DNA of 64,000 nt, from contig NZ_JAUOFB010000002.1 in the NCBI RefSeq assembly GCF_030542105.1, positions 372,001 to 436,000 of the forward strand, read 5' to 3'. The position numbers were made by a program, and so were the translations under genes. The stretch comes from Hymenobacter sp. BT730. GTDB taxonomy: Bacteria; Bacteroidota; Bacteroidia; Cytophagales; Hymenobacteraceae. Below the pieces are notes generated by a model. The model saw only the letters and a program-made list of their open reading frames with translations. It was not told the origin of the DNA and made no database searches. Positions 45,402 through 53,307 of this stretch are shown piece after piece; within the stretch, counting starts at the first letter, position 1, and every line of letters begins with the position of its first letter.

Positions 45402-47006
45402 ATGAGTAAGACAGCAGAAAGAGTGAAGTTAGACCCAACTCCGGTTAGTACCGAGCCCGGGAGTTACCTAAGCACCCTGGGCAACGATGCCCCCGCCGGC
45501 CTGGTGGTATTTCTGGTAGCGCTGCCCCTGTGCCTGGGTATTTCCCTGGCCTCTGGCGCGCCCCTTCTGGCGGGCATAATTACCGGCGTAGTAGGGGGGA
45601 TGTTAGTATCCTGGCTCAGCGGCTCCCACCTGAGCGTGAGTGGCCCGGCAGCCGGCCTCACGGTTATTGTGCTCACGGCTATTCAGACCCTGGGCACTTT
45701 CGAAGCGTTTCTGGCAGCTGTCGTCGTAGCCGGGGTTCTGCAGTTAATTATGGGCTATGTTAAAGCCGGCATAATTGGCATGTACTTCCCCTCGTCCGTC
45801 ATCCGGGGTATGCTGGCGGCTATTGGTCTTATTCTGATTCTGAAGCAGATACCGCACTTCTTAGGCGCCGACACCGATTACTTCGAAGACACCAACTTCT
45901 TTCAGCTAAACGGCCAGAACACGTTTTCCTCGATTAGAGCCGCTATGGGTGCGCTGAGCCCTGGTGCCATTCTAATAGGCAGCATTTCGATGCTGGTGCT
46001 GCTGTTATGGGAAAGCAAGCCCATGCAGCGCATCAAGGCAGTAAAAATGGTGCCGGCTGCGCTGCTGGTAGTAGCGGGTTCTATTGGCCTGAATCTGTTG
46101 CTGGGCAGCATTGCCCCCACCTTGCAGGTACAGCCCGAGCATATGGTGAAACTGCCCGTGGTATCGTCGATAAGCGACCTGGGCGGCTTGCTTACCTTTC
46201 CCGATTGGAGCGCCCTGATGCGGCCTGCTACTTATGGCGTAGCCTTCACCATTGCCATAGTGGCCTCGTTGGAAACCCTGCTGAGTGTAGAAGCCGTTGA
46301 TAAGCTGGACCCACATAAGCGTCATACTCCCCAGAACCGGGAGCTCAAGGCCCAGGGCGTAGGTAATATAGTAGCTGCTCTGCTGGGTGGCCTGCCCATG
46401 ACGGCCGTTATCGTGCGTAGCTCGGCTAACATTAATGCCGGCGGTCAAAGCAAAATGTCGGCCTTCATCCACGGCACCCTACTGCTCCTGAGCGTGCTGT
46501 TTCTGGCCCCCGTGCTGAACCTGATTCCCTTGTCGGCGCTGGCGGCTGTGCTGCTGCTGGTGGGTTTTAAGCTCACCAAGCCTGCCCTGTACCGCATGCA
46601 GTACAAACTGGGCTGGGAACAGTTCCTCCCCTTCATTATTACCGTAATAGCCATTATGTTCAGTGATTTGCTGAAAGGCGTGAGCATTGGTTTGGTGGTA
46701 GCCGTATTCTTCATTCTGAAGGCCAACTACCAGTCGGCGTACTTTTTCCACCACGAGCCTTCCCGCGAGCCAGGTACGTTCCATCTAAAACTGAGTGAGC
46801 ACGTATCCTTTTTAAATAAAGCCAGCATCGTGCAGCTGCTGGACCGCTTCAAGCCCGGGGCCCGCGTCATTATTGATGGCTCTGACTCTGAGGTAATTGA
46901 CTACGATGTGCTGGAAGCTATTGAGAACTTCCGCGTAAATGCTCTGGAACGACACATTGACCTGGAGCTGCGGGATATTCCGCAGGTAAGCCCAGTAGGC
47001 CACTAA
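45402..47006 (+). CDS. SulP-family inorganic anion transporter with STAS domain
   Basis: A 534-residue inner-membrane transporter. The N-terminus carries the SulP signature region (DAPAGLVVFLVALPLCLGISLASGAP, residues ~29-54), about 10-12 membrane segments follow to residue ~440, and a short STAS domain (ARVIIDGSDSEVIDYDVLEAI) closes the protein. SulP proteins carry sulfate, bicarbonate or similar anions. The neighbouring gene, 50 bp downstream, encodes a beta-carbonic anhydrase, which favours bicarbonate uptake or CO2 handling; this pairing is well known in several bacteria. It starts with ATG 45402, 121 bp after the kinase gene. Confidence 0.93.
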   Translation: MSKTAERVKLDPTPVSTEPGSYLSTLGNDAPAGLVVFLVALPLCLGISLASGAPLLAGIITGVVGGMLVSWLSGSHLSVSGPAAGLTVIVLTAIQTLGTFEAFLAAVVVAGVLQLIMGYVKAGIIGMYFPSSVIRGMLAAIGLILILKQIPHFLGADTDYFEDTNFFQLNGQNTFSSIRAAMGALSPGAILIGSISMLVLLLWESKPMQRIKAVKMVPAALLVVAGSIGLNLLLGSIAPTLQVQPEHMVKLPVVSSISDLGGLLTFPDWSALMRPATYGVAFTIAIVASLETLLSVEAVDKLDPHKRHTPQNRELKAQGVGNIVAALLGGLPMTAVIVRSSANINAGGQSKMSAFIHGTLLLLSVLFLAPVLNLIPLSALAAVLLLVGFKLTKPALYRMQYKLGWEQFLPFIITVIAIMFSDLLKGVSIGLVVAVFFILKANYQSAYFFHHEPSREPGTFHLKLSEHVSFLNKASIVQLLDRFKPGARVIIDGSDSEVIDYDVLEAIENFRVNALERHIDLELRDIPQVSPVGH

Positions 47007-47056
47007 AACAGCCCTTTGTCTGGTATTTCATCAACCCTTTTCGAGTACTATTGCAT

Positions 47057-47839
47057 ATGAAAGGTATCGAGCCAATTCTGGAAAATAACCGCAAGTGGGT
47101 GGAGCAGAAGCGCACCTCCGACCCCCAATACTTTGAAAAGCTAGCCCTCGGCCAGCAGCCCCGCTATCTGTTCATCGGCTGCTCCGACTCGCGGGTGCCA
47201 GCCTCGGCCATCACCGGCACTGGCCCCGGCGAAATGTTTGTGCACCGCAACATTGCCAACATGGTAGTGCACACCGATTTCAACCTGCTATCCGTGCTGC
47301 AGTACGCCGTGGAAGTGTTGGGCGTGCAGGATATTATGGTAGTGGGCCACTACGGTTGCGGCGGTGTAGCCGCAGCTGCTTCCGACAAGCAGTACGGCCT
47401 GATTGACAACTGGCTCACCAACATCCGCGACGTAATCCGGGTACACGAAACCGAGTTCCTGCGCATTAAAGACGATGAGGAGCGTCTACGCCGCCTGGTA
47501 GAGCTCAACGTTATTGAGCAGGTGCGTAACCTGGCCAAAACCAACATCATCCAGAACGCCCTGAAAAGCGGCAACGCCCTCCGTCTGCACGGCTTGGTAT
47601 ATGACATCCGCGAAGGCCTGCTGAAAGACCTGCAAGTGGATGAGGACATGATCAAGGACCTGGACCATATCTACGGGACCAAAGCTGCAAAATACGCGGA
47701 AGAGGTACCGGAAGAGCATATTAGCAAAGAGCTGCCGGAGCAAACCCCACAAACGCAAGGAGCCGGAAAAGGCACGGAGCAGAGCAAAAACGGCAAGGCC
47801 AAAGCTGATAATGAAGCCACCCTGCCCAAATCAGTTTAA
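47057..47839 (+). CDS. Beta-class carbonic anhydrase
   Basis: Interconverts CO2 and bicarbonate. All zinc ligands and the active-site dyad are present: Cys42, Asp44 and Arg46 in GCSDSRV, His98 and Cys101 in GHYGCGG. The core ends near residue 210; the last ~45 residues are an unusual charged tail (EQTPQTQGAGKGTEQSKNGK region) not seen in typical enzymes of about 210-220 residues. I use ATG 47057 rather than the TTG at 47051. It lies 50 bp after the SulP transporter and shares a terminator with the convergent lipoprotein gene. Confidence 0.96.
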   Translation: MKGIEPILENNRKWVEQKRTSDPQYFEKLALGQQPRYLFIGCSDSRVPASAITGTGPGEMFVHRNIANMVVHTDFNLLSVLQYAVEVLGVQDIMVVGHYGCGGVAAAASDKQYGLIDNWLTNIRDVIRVHETEFLRIKDDEERLRRLVELNVIEQVRNLAKTNIIQNALKSGNALRLHGLVYDIREGLLKDLQVDEDMIKDLDHIYGTKAAKYAEEVPEEHISKELPEQTPQTQGAGKGTEQSKNGKAKADNEATLPKSV

Positions 47840-47858
47840 TCCCTGAGTTTATTACAAG

Positions 47859-47895
47859 AAAAAGCCCGCTTCCGGATTCTGGAAGCGGGCTTTTT
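47859..47895. terminator. Convergent hairpin terminator
   Basis: A perfect 15-bp inverted repeat, AAAAAGCCCGCTTCC / GGAAGCGGGCTTTTT with a 7-nt loop, lies between the carbonic anhydrase stop and the lipoprotein stop, with A/T runs on both sides. It should stop transcription in both directions. Confidence 0.93.
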
Positions 47896-47909
47896 TATAC
47901 GCGCTGTAC

Positions 47910-48872
47910 TTACTTCAACAGCTTAAGTGAGTCTATCAAAGCCTCTGGGGTTATTTCCAGAATGTTAGGGGTTAGGTACTTTTTGCCATCCACAATCGTA
48001 TTGGTCCGTCCAAAGTACATCTTGCTGTTCAGCGTACGGATTACTACCACACTAACCGCGGTGCCTAGGGGAATGCCCGGCGTTTGCAAAGTCCCTGGCT
48101 CCGAGGAGTCGCATAAACGAATTACGCTGTTCATGTCCCGGATCAGGGCAAAGGCCATGGTGTTTTTAACTACGTCCACAGTGTCGCCGGGAATGTTGGC
48201 TACAATCGTATCCTTGGGGGCGTCGGGCAGAAACCGGTCCAGGTTGATCCAGCTAGCACCCGTGTTGAGCAGGGTACTGCTGATGGTTACTTTTGCTTTT
48301 TGCCCCGTAACGGTCAGGGCTGAACCCGGATCCAGCACCACATCCCAGTTAAAACATCCTACTCCGGGGTTAGATGCGCCCGAAAACAGCTGCATACCGG
48401 CCATACTGGCAATTGACGGTGGAACGGTAGTCGTCATTTCAATGGTCTTGCCCTCCGCCCATTTTACTTTTTCCTGGGGAGATAAGTACAGTTCTCCCGC
48501 CGACTCCAGAATGCGCCCGTTGCTGATGGTAGGCATTGCAGCCAGCACCATATCGGCCTTGTTAAACACCTCCCGCATTTCCAGATGCACCGGGGTGGTA
48601 ACGGGTTGGCCATTTTCCTGCACGAAAGCATTAGCCGGAATGAGAATTGCTGTGCCCTGGGTACTGGTGAAGGTGTTTTCCCGGGTAGGATCATAAGTAA
48701 ACAGCTGCATGGGCGGACCCAGCTTCGCCGGTATTTCCTGAATGGTAGCCGGCGTGCCTACCACAGGAGGGGTACCATCCTTGCAGATAACCACATCAGG
48801 GCTAAGCTCACAGCCCGTAAGGGAGAAAACGAGTATATGGAGGGCAGAAAGCCACTTAAGGGTGCGCTGCAT
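47910..48872 (-). CDS. Conserved-type lipoprotein of unknown function
   Basis: A 320-residue protein from ATG 48872, with a signal peptide and lipobox (FSLTGC, Cys21) followed by a mature part that carries GTAILIPANAFVQENGQPV, VHLEMREVFNKADM and SAGELYLS. This pattern (a glycine-threonine strand, IPANAFV and a ...REVF... strand) recurs in Bacteroidota surface proteins, but I cannot name a function. It is the last gene after an ECF sigma factor and a barrel protein, 33 bp downstream of the latter, so it may be part of the same envelope response. Alternative ATG at 48905 is less likely because it precedes the signal peptide by 11 residues. Confidence 0.7.
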   Translation of the reverse strand: MQRTLKWLSALHILVFSLTGCELSPDVVICKDGTPPVVGTPATIQEIPAKLGPPMQLFTYDPTRENTFTSTQGTAILIPANAFVQENGQPVTTPVHLEMREVFNKADMVLAAMPTISNGRILESAGELYLSPQEKVKWAEGKTIEMTTTVPPSIASMAGMQLFSGASNPGVGCFNWDVVLDPGSALTVTGQKAKVTISSTLLNTGASWINLDRFLPDAPKDTIVANIPGDTVDVVKNTMAFALIRDMNSVIRLCDSSEPGTLQTPGIPLGTAVSVVVIRTLNSKMYFGRTNTIVDGKKYLTPNILEITPEALIDSLKLLK

Positions 48873-48905
48873 GGGAAAGGATAATAAGGAGGAGATGAAC
48901 ATCAA

Positions 48906-50486
48906 TTATTTCTTGCGGGGAGCCAGGTCCCACATCACGCCTACTTCTACCCCCAGATTCCAGGGGTGGCGGGCAGCCTGATTTTGAGCTGGGTCAGTAA
49001 TAGAGTTCAGGAAATACTGCGCCTGCGGCCGAAGGGTGAACCATTGGCCTACGGCCATCTGGTAATTGGCGAAGGCCCCTGCCGTTAGCAGGAGGTTGGT
49101 GGCGCGGTAAGGGGAGGCTACCCCCGGTTCCCAGTCGCGCTGGGTGCAGGCGCAGGCGTTGCCTTCCGTAGTGCGGGAACTGCTCCGCAGGCTTACTGTA
49201 GCGCCACCCATGGTGCCAATGTTCCAGCGGTGGTTACCCAAAATCTGATATTGCATCTGCACGGGCACCGAGAAATACCGGTGCACATCACGGAAGGAGA
49301 CTTTCGTAGCTGCATCCTGAGCAGTTTTCTTTAGCTGATAATTCAGGGAGGTAGCAAATTCCGCATACCCGGCCCCGGCCATCACCGACAGGCGCTTGTT
49401 GAGTGCGTAGGTCACTCCTAAATGGCCAGAATAGCTCACTCCGGGCTTTTCCAGACTCTGCAGCTGCGTGGTGATGCCGCCCATCTTACGGTATGAAACT
49501 CCCGTGCCAGCTACCAATTCTACGCCCATTTTTTGAAGCGTGCGGTTGATGCGGGTACGCTTAGTGCGCGGACGACGCTTTTTATTCACTTCCGGCTCTT
49601 CAACCTCCAACTCGGATACAATAACCGGGCGGAGCGCAAGGGGCTCATAAGTTAACTTGGCTTGCTTGGCCGCCCGACCCCGGCGTTTCTCTGTCGAAGT
49701 AGTAGAGGAGTTTGAGGAAGACGCATAATCCCGCGCGGTTTCATTGCCAGTACGTGTCGTGGAAGTAGCGCCAACACGCTCAGAGCCAGCTGGGCCGCGC
49801 CGCCGGAAAGCTTTTGATCCGGAGCGGGACGAAATCCTGGTTTGACTTCCCTCAGCCAGTTGGCCGCTTTGGACCTTTTTATTACGCTTGCCAGCTCCGG
49901 CTGCCAGGGAACCGAATAAAACCTTGGCGCGGCGGGTTTCAACTTCCCTTTGCTTAGCTGCTTCTGCTTCAGCCGGGTTTTCAGGAGTATCCTTGCTGCG
50001 CGGATTTACCAGCGGCAAAATCGAGGTCCGCGAAGCTTCCGTCCCAACAGTAGGAACGTTGCCCGAACCTGTTACCATAGTGCCCGAAGAGGAAGCATCC
50101 GGTCCCCCCGTGCCAGAGTTTGAAGTAAGAGCATCTTGCTCCGTGGCTTTCAGGTTACCACTGTTACCACCACCTGCTACAGTAGCTAGGGGCTGATTAC
50201 CAGCCGTGGCGTTGCGCGCGGTGGAGGAACCAGCAACCTCTGACTGCTGCGTCTTCTGACCAAGCAATTTCTGGCGCAGAGGGGAAGAGGGGCCTAAGCC
50301 TAAATAAATGAAGTAATTACTACAGAGCAGCAACAGCAGTAACAAAGGCCAAATCCGCCGTTTGCGATTCGCAACAGGCATTTTTTCCTGAATCCCGGAC
50401 CATACGGACTCAGGAACGGGGCCGCCAAAATTTTCCAATTTTTGGCGTAGGTCGTTGTAGAATTGTTCCGATTCGTGGTCAGTCAT
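48906..50486 (-). CDS. Trans-envelope protein: N-terminal anti-sigma-like segment, TM helix, outer-membrane beta-barrel
   Basis: A 526-residue protein starting at ATG 50486, one base after the sigma-factor stop codon. Residues 1-44 are cytoplasmic-like (FYNDLRQKLENFGGPVPESVWSGI, then basic RKRR), followed by one membrane helix (~45-63), then ~240 residues of low-complexity Ser/Gly/Thr/Lys-rich linker, then a C-terminal beta-barrel of roughly 190 residues (GVELVAGTGVSYRK, GHLGVTYALNKRLSVMAGAGYAEF, ending GVEVGVMWDLAPRKK) like the small porin-type barrels of Bacteroidota. It may be a membrane-spanning link from the cytoplasm to the outer membrane, controlling the neighbouring sigma factor. That role and topology are inference. 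Confidence 0.78.
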   Translation of the reverse strand: MTDHESEQFYNDLRQKLENFGGPVPESVWSGIQEKMPVANRKRRIWPLLLLLLLCSNYFIYLGLGPSSPLRQKLLGQKTQQSEVAGSSTARNATAGNQPLATVAGGGNSGNLKATEQDALTSNSGTGGPDASSSGTMVTGSGNVPTVGTEASRTSILPLVNPRSKDTPENPAEAEAAKQREVETRRAKVLFGSLAAGAGKRNKKVQSGQLAEGSQTRISSRSGSKAFRRRGPAGSERVGATSTTRTGNETARDYASSSNSSTTSTEKRRGRAAKQAKLTYEPLALRPVIVSELEVEEPEVNKKRRPRTKRTRINRTLQKMGVELVAGTGVSYRKMGGITTQLQSLEKPGVSYSGHLGVTYALNKRLSVMAGAGYAEFATSLNYQLKKTAQDAATKVSFRDVHRYFSVPVQMQYQILGNHRWNIGTMGGATVSLRSSSRTTEGNACACTQRDWEPGVASPYRATNLLLTAGAFANYQMAVGQWFTLRPQAQYFLNSITDPAQNQAARHPWNLGVEVGVMWDLAPRKK

Positions 50487-50487
50487 G

Positions 50488-51030
50488 TTAGTGAGAAGAG
50501 TTGGTTGGAACAAGCATCCGTTCTTCAAGCAAGCGGCGGGCTCGTGACAATTGCGACTTGCTGGTTCCTTCCGAGATACCTAGCAGGTCGCTGATTTCGG
50601 CGTGGCTATAGCCTTCAATAGCGTATAGATTCAGCACCGTGCGGTAACCCAGCGGCAACTGATGCATTAGTCGGATGATATCTTCAGCCGAGAGCTGGTC
50701 GAAGGGGGTGCCATCCGGATGAGCCAGTATGGTCACTTCTTCCGCTTCCAGCGCTACATGCTGCCGCTGTTGCTGATAAGCATTTAGGGAGGTGGTAACG
50801 GCAATGCGCCGCGCCCAAGCCTCAAAAGGCCCCTGGCCCCGGAATTGCTCCAGCCGAGTAAATATTTTTACAAACGTTACCTGCAGGGCATCCTCGGCCT
50901 CAGCCCTAGAAGAGCAGTAGCGCATGCAAACACCCATTAACTGATAGCCCAGACGCTCATAAAGCGCCCGTTGCGCAGCTGGTTGATTTCGTCGACAACC
51001 TTCAACCAGTGCATTTATTGATTCAGCCAT
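50488..51030 (-). CDS. ECF-type RNA polymerase sigma factor
   Basis: A 180-residue extracytoplasmic-function sigma factor. Region 2 reads GCRRNQPAAQRALYERLG, AEDALQVTFVKIFTRL and FEAWARRIAVTTSLN; region 4 is RTVLNLYAIEGYSHAEISDLLG followed by SQLSRARRLLEE. The layout is standard. The next gene begins one base past its stop and probably encodes its partner. The 192-bp gap to the divergent PhzF gene should hold its promoter. Confidence 0.95.
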   Translation of the reverse strand: MAESINALVEGCRRNQPAAQRALYERLGYQLMGVCMRYCSSRAEAEDALQVTFVKIFTRLEQFRGQGPFEAWARRIAVTTSLNAYQQQRQHVALEAEEVTILAHPDGTPFDQLSAEDIIRLMHQLPLGYRTVLNLYAIEGYSHAEISDLLGISEGTSKSQLSRARRLLEERMLVPTNSSH

Positions 51031-51222
51031 AGGCAGGTAAAATAGAATCTATAGAAATGTCGTACGCTAGCGTTCTACACCCATGACCGGCAGGTGCCAG
51101 CCCCGGTTGCGTGAGCTGAAAATATATTTTTAGGCTGCCGCTCCTTCAACCCAATTGGCTAAATACAATTTGTTTTCTGCCGAACTATCGGCTACTTCGC
51201 CAGCACATTCATCCCGCAAGCT

Positions 51223-52029
51223 ATGCTTCTCCCGCTGTATCAAATCGACGCTTTTGCTGATAAAATTTTCACGGGCAATCCAGCCGGTGTTTGCCCACTC
51301 ACCGAGTGGCTGCCCGATGCGCTGATGCAGGCCATTGCCGCCGAGAATAACGTAGCCGAAACCGCCTTTTTCGTGCCCCGGGCAGGAGAGGAGAATGAGT
51401 TTGATATTCGCTGGTTTACGCCCGCCGTGGAGGTAGCGCTTTGTGGTCACGCTACCCTGGCCTCCGCCCACGTGCTGCTACACCACCTCAATTTTAAGGG
51501 CGAGGAAATCATCTTCCACAGTAAAAGCGGCGCCCTGCACGTGACACGCGGCGAGCATAATCGCCTCACGCTGAATTTCCCCAGCAACCCACCACATCCG
51601 CTGCCCGTGCACCCTGATGGTCTGATTGACGGCCTGCGTGCCACGCCGCTCAACATATTAGCCAGCCCTAACGCCGACCTGATTGCTGTTTTCTCTACCG
51701 AAGCCGAAGTGCGTGCCCTCAAGCCTCATTTTCAGCATTTGGCTAAAGTGGAATACCGTGGTGTGGTGGCTACCGCGCCCGGCACCGGCAGCGTCGATTT
51801 TGTATCCCGCTTTTTCGGGCCGCGCGTGGGCATTGATGAAGACCCAGTTACCGGCTCAGCCCACACCCAACTCATTCCCTACTGGGCCGAAAAGCTCGGT
51901 AAAACCACCCTGCACGCCCGCCAGGTGTCCGCCCGCGGTGGCGACCTGTGGTGCGAATTGCACGGCGACCGGGTGCGGATTAGTGGCCAGGCCCTGACGT
52001 ATCTGAAGGGGGAGATTGAGGTAGGGTAG
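51223..52029 (+). CDS. PhzF family isomerase-like protein
   Basis: A 268-residue protein of the PhzF/diaminopimelate-epimerase fold. The N-terminus YQIDAFADKIFTGNPAGVCPL, the catalytic glutamate in NNVAETAFF (Glu46), FDIRWFTPAVEVALCGHATLASAHVLL and the second-half motif DFVSRFFGPRVGIDEDPVTGSAH are all standard. Most members are of unknown substrate; a role in phenazine synthesis is unlikely without other phz genes here. It starts with ATG 51223. It is followed by the palindromic repeat element at 52039-52189. Confidence 0.93.
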   Translation: MLLPLYQIDAFADKIFTGNPAGVCPLTEWLPDALMQAIAAENNVAETAFFVPRAGEENEFDIRWFTPAVEVALCGHATLASAHVLLHHLNFKGEEIIFHSKSGALHVTRGEHNRLTLNFPSNPPHPLPVHPDGLIDGLRATPLNILASPNADLIAVFSTEAEVRALKPHFQHLAKVEYRGVVATAPGTGSVDFVSRFFGPRVGIDEDPVTGSAHTQLIPYWAEKLGKTTLHARQVSARGGDLWCELHGDRVRISGQALTYLKGEIEVG

Positions 52030-52038
52030 TAGCGATTA

Positions 52039-52189
52039 GACTTTACTTCAAATGCATGAATAGCATTTTTAAATTGTAGAGACTAAAGTATTCGTCTCAC
52101 CCTTCTAATTACATGAATACTTCAAAAGAGACGCATACTTGCGTCTCCACACACCCGATACATATAGTTGCCGCTAATCGACTTTACTT
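52039..52189. mobile_element. Short palindromic element flanked by direct repeats (MITE-like)
   Basis: The direct repeat GACTTTACTT occurs at 52039-52048 and 52180-52189, with partly similar flanks. Between them lie AAATGC/GCATTT with a 7-nt spacer (52050-52068), AGAGAC/GTCTC around 52080-52098, and the perfect GAGACGCA-TACT-TGCGTCTC hairpin (52128-52147). Similar GAGACGCA palindromes are known to me as dispersed repeats in several bacterial genomes. No transposase or open frame lies inside. The direct repeats could be a target duplication. Its origin is an inference. Confidence 0.5.
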
Positions 52190-52200
52190 ATCTGATTTTA

Positions 52201-52596
52201 ATGTCAAGGAAAACAATAATAGATGCCGCTTTTGGAGAGGTAAGAATTAGTCAGTCAGAGGTCGGTTTTTACCTTGAAAAGGATATATCAATTGGGGATG
52301 ATAGGTCAATATTATTGACACTGATAGCTAAAAATGAACATTCAGATCCTAAGCATAAAAAAGTATTTAGACTGATTACCGCGAATTTTGATACCCTAAA
52401 GAAAAGGGCAAGTGAGCTTTATGAGTGTGAGTATGCTAGTGGCTTGCTTTTAGACTATAAAGTCGAATCGATTGTGATAAATTCTATGGTAGAGGATGAG
52501 ATATGGGAACTGTGGCTTGTAAGAAAAAATGGATTCGAGAATTGTGTGGTAGAGTTTGTTGAACTACAGCCTGTTCATATATCCTTCACTGCCTAG
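52201..52596 (+). CDS. AT-rich orphan gene, unknown protein
   Basis: A 131-residue protein from ATG 52201 (the frame is open from 52168). I recognise no family. The sequence is mixed alpha/beta with many acidic residues: FLITANFDTLKKRAS-type helix, then LWLVRKNGFENCVVEFVELQP. Base composition is clearly lower in GC (roughly 36% by eye) than the neighbours and codon use differs, with AAA, TTT and ATA frequent. The gene begins just beyond the palindromic element. This suggests acquisition by transfer. It could be an immunity protein or similar accessory gene, but nothing supports that directly. Confidence 0.65.
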   Translation: MSRKTIIDAAFGEVRISQSEVGFYLEKDISIGDDRSILLTLIAKNEHSDPKHKKVFRLITANFDTLKKRASELYECEYASGLLLDYKVESIVINSMVEDEIWELWLVRKNGFENCVVEFVELQPVHISFTA

Positions 52597-52614
52597 TCTT
52601 TTAAATTTAGGTAA

Positions 52615-53250
52615 TTACGCCGCCGGCTTTTTCCTGCTAGCCACTGCCTTCTTCCCTGCCACCGGCGCGGCCAGCTTACCGGGGTTATCCGCCAGAAACT
52701 TGCCCCAGCTTTTACCACCGGCTTTCACGTTGTTGCCTTTCTGATAGTGGTGGCAAAGCGCCACGGCCAGGGCATCGGTAGCATCCAGAAACTTGGGAGC
52801 TTCTTCGATAGGCGGCAGCTTCAGCGTTTGGCGGAGCATATGGGCTACCTGTTCCTTGGTAGCGTTGCCGGAGCCGGTTACGGACTGCTTTACCTTGGTG
52901 GGGGCGTACTCCACATAGGGAATCTGGCGGGAGAGGCAGGCGGCAATGGCTACGCCTTGCGCCCGGCCCAGCTTGAGCATACTCTGCACGTTTACGCCAA
53001 AAAACGGGGCTTCAATGGCCAGCTCATCGGGCAAAAACTCCTCAATCAGCTCTGTCATCCGCTCATAAATGCGCTTGAGCTTGAGGGCGTGGTTGGTGCC
53101 CAGCTTCTTCATATCGATGACATCGTAGCGCAGCACCGTCACGTGCTGGCCGCGCACCTCAATCACGGCGTAGCCCATAATCTGGGTGCCGGGGTCGACG
53201 CCCATGATAATTTTAGGCAGTAATTCAGTTGAGGAGAGAGGCAAAATCAT
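52615..53250 (-). CDS. ruvC: Holliday junction endonuclease
   Basis: Cuts Holliday junctions at the end of recombination, acting with RuvAB. From ATG 53250 the protein has 211 residues, with the acidic catalytic residues in IIMGVDPGTQIMGYAV, LAIEAPF and DATDALAVALCHH, plus GRAQGVAIAACL and YAPTKVKQSVTGSGNATKEQV. The core ends near residue 165; the remaining C-terminus is a lysine/alanine-rich tail (GKKAVASRKKPAA) longer than in E. coli RuvC. A GTG at 53271 is another possible start. It is not in an obvious operon. Confidence 0.95.
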   Translation of the reverse strand: MILPLSSTELLPKIIMGVDPGTQIMGYAVIEVRGQHVTVLRYDVIDMKKLGTNHALKLKRIYERMTELIEEFLPDELAIEAPFFGVNVQSMLKLGRAQGVAIAACLSRQIPYVEYAPTKVKQSVTGSGNATKEQVAHMLRQTLKLPPIEEAPKFLDATDALAVALCHHYQKGNNVKAGGKSWGKFLADNPGKLAAPVAGKKAVASRKKPAA

Positions 53251-53307
53251 AGCGGACCGGGGAAGAAGCACGACGGACGGGCGCTTTATTGCGTAGGGCT
53301 GGATAAC

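Noticed and set aside
51223..52029. PhzF gene considered as evidence of phenazine synthesis.
   Set aside because: No other phenazine genes are present, and most PhzF-family proteins have other roles.
52128..52147. GAGACGCA hairpin considered as a CRISPR-type repeat.
   Set aside because: Only one copy is present and there is no spacer pattern or cas gene.
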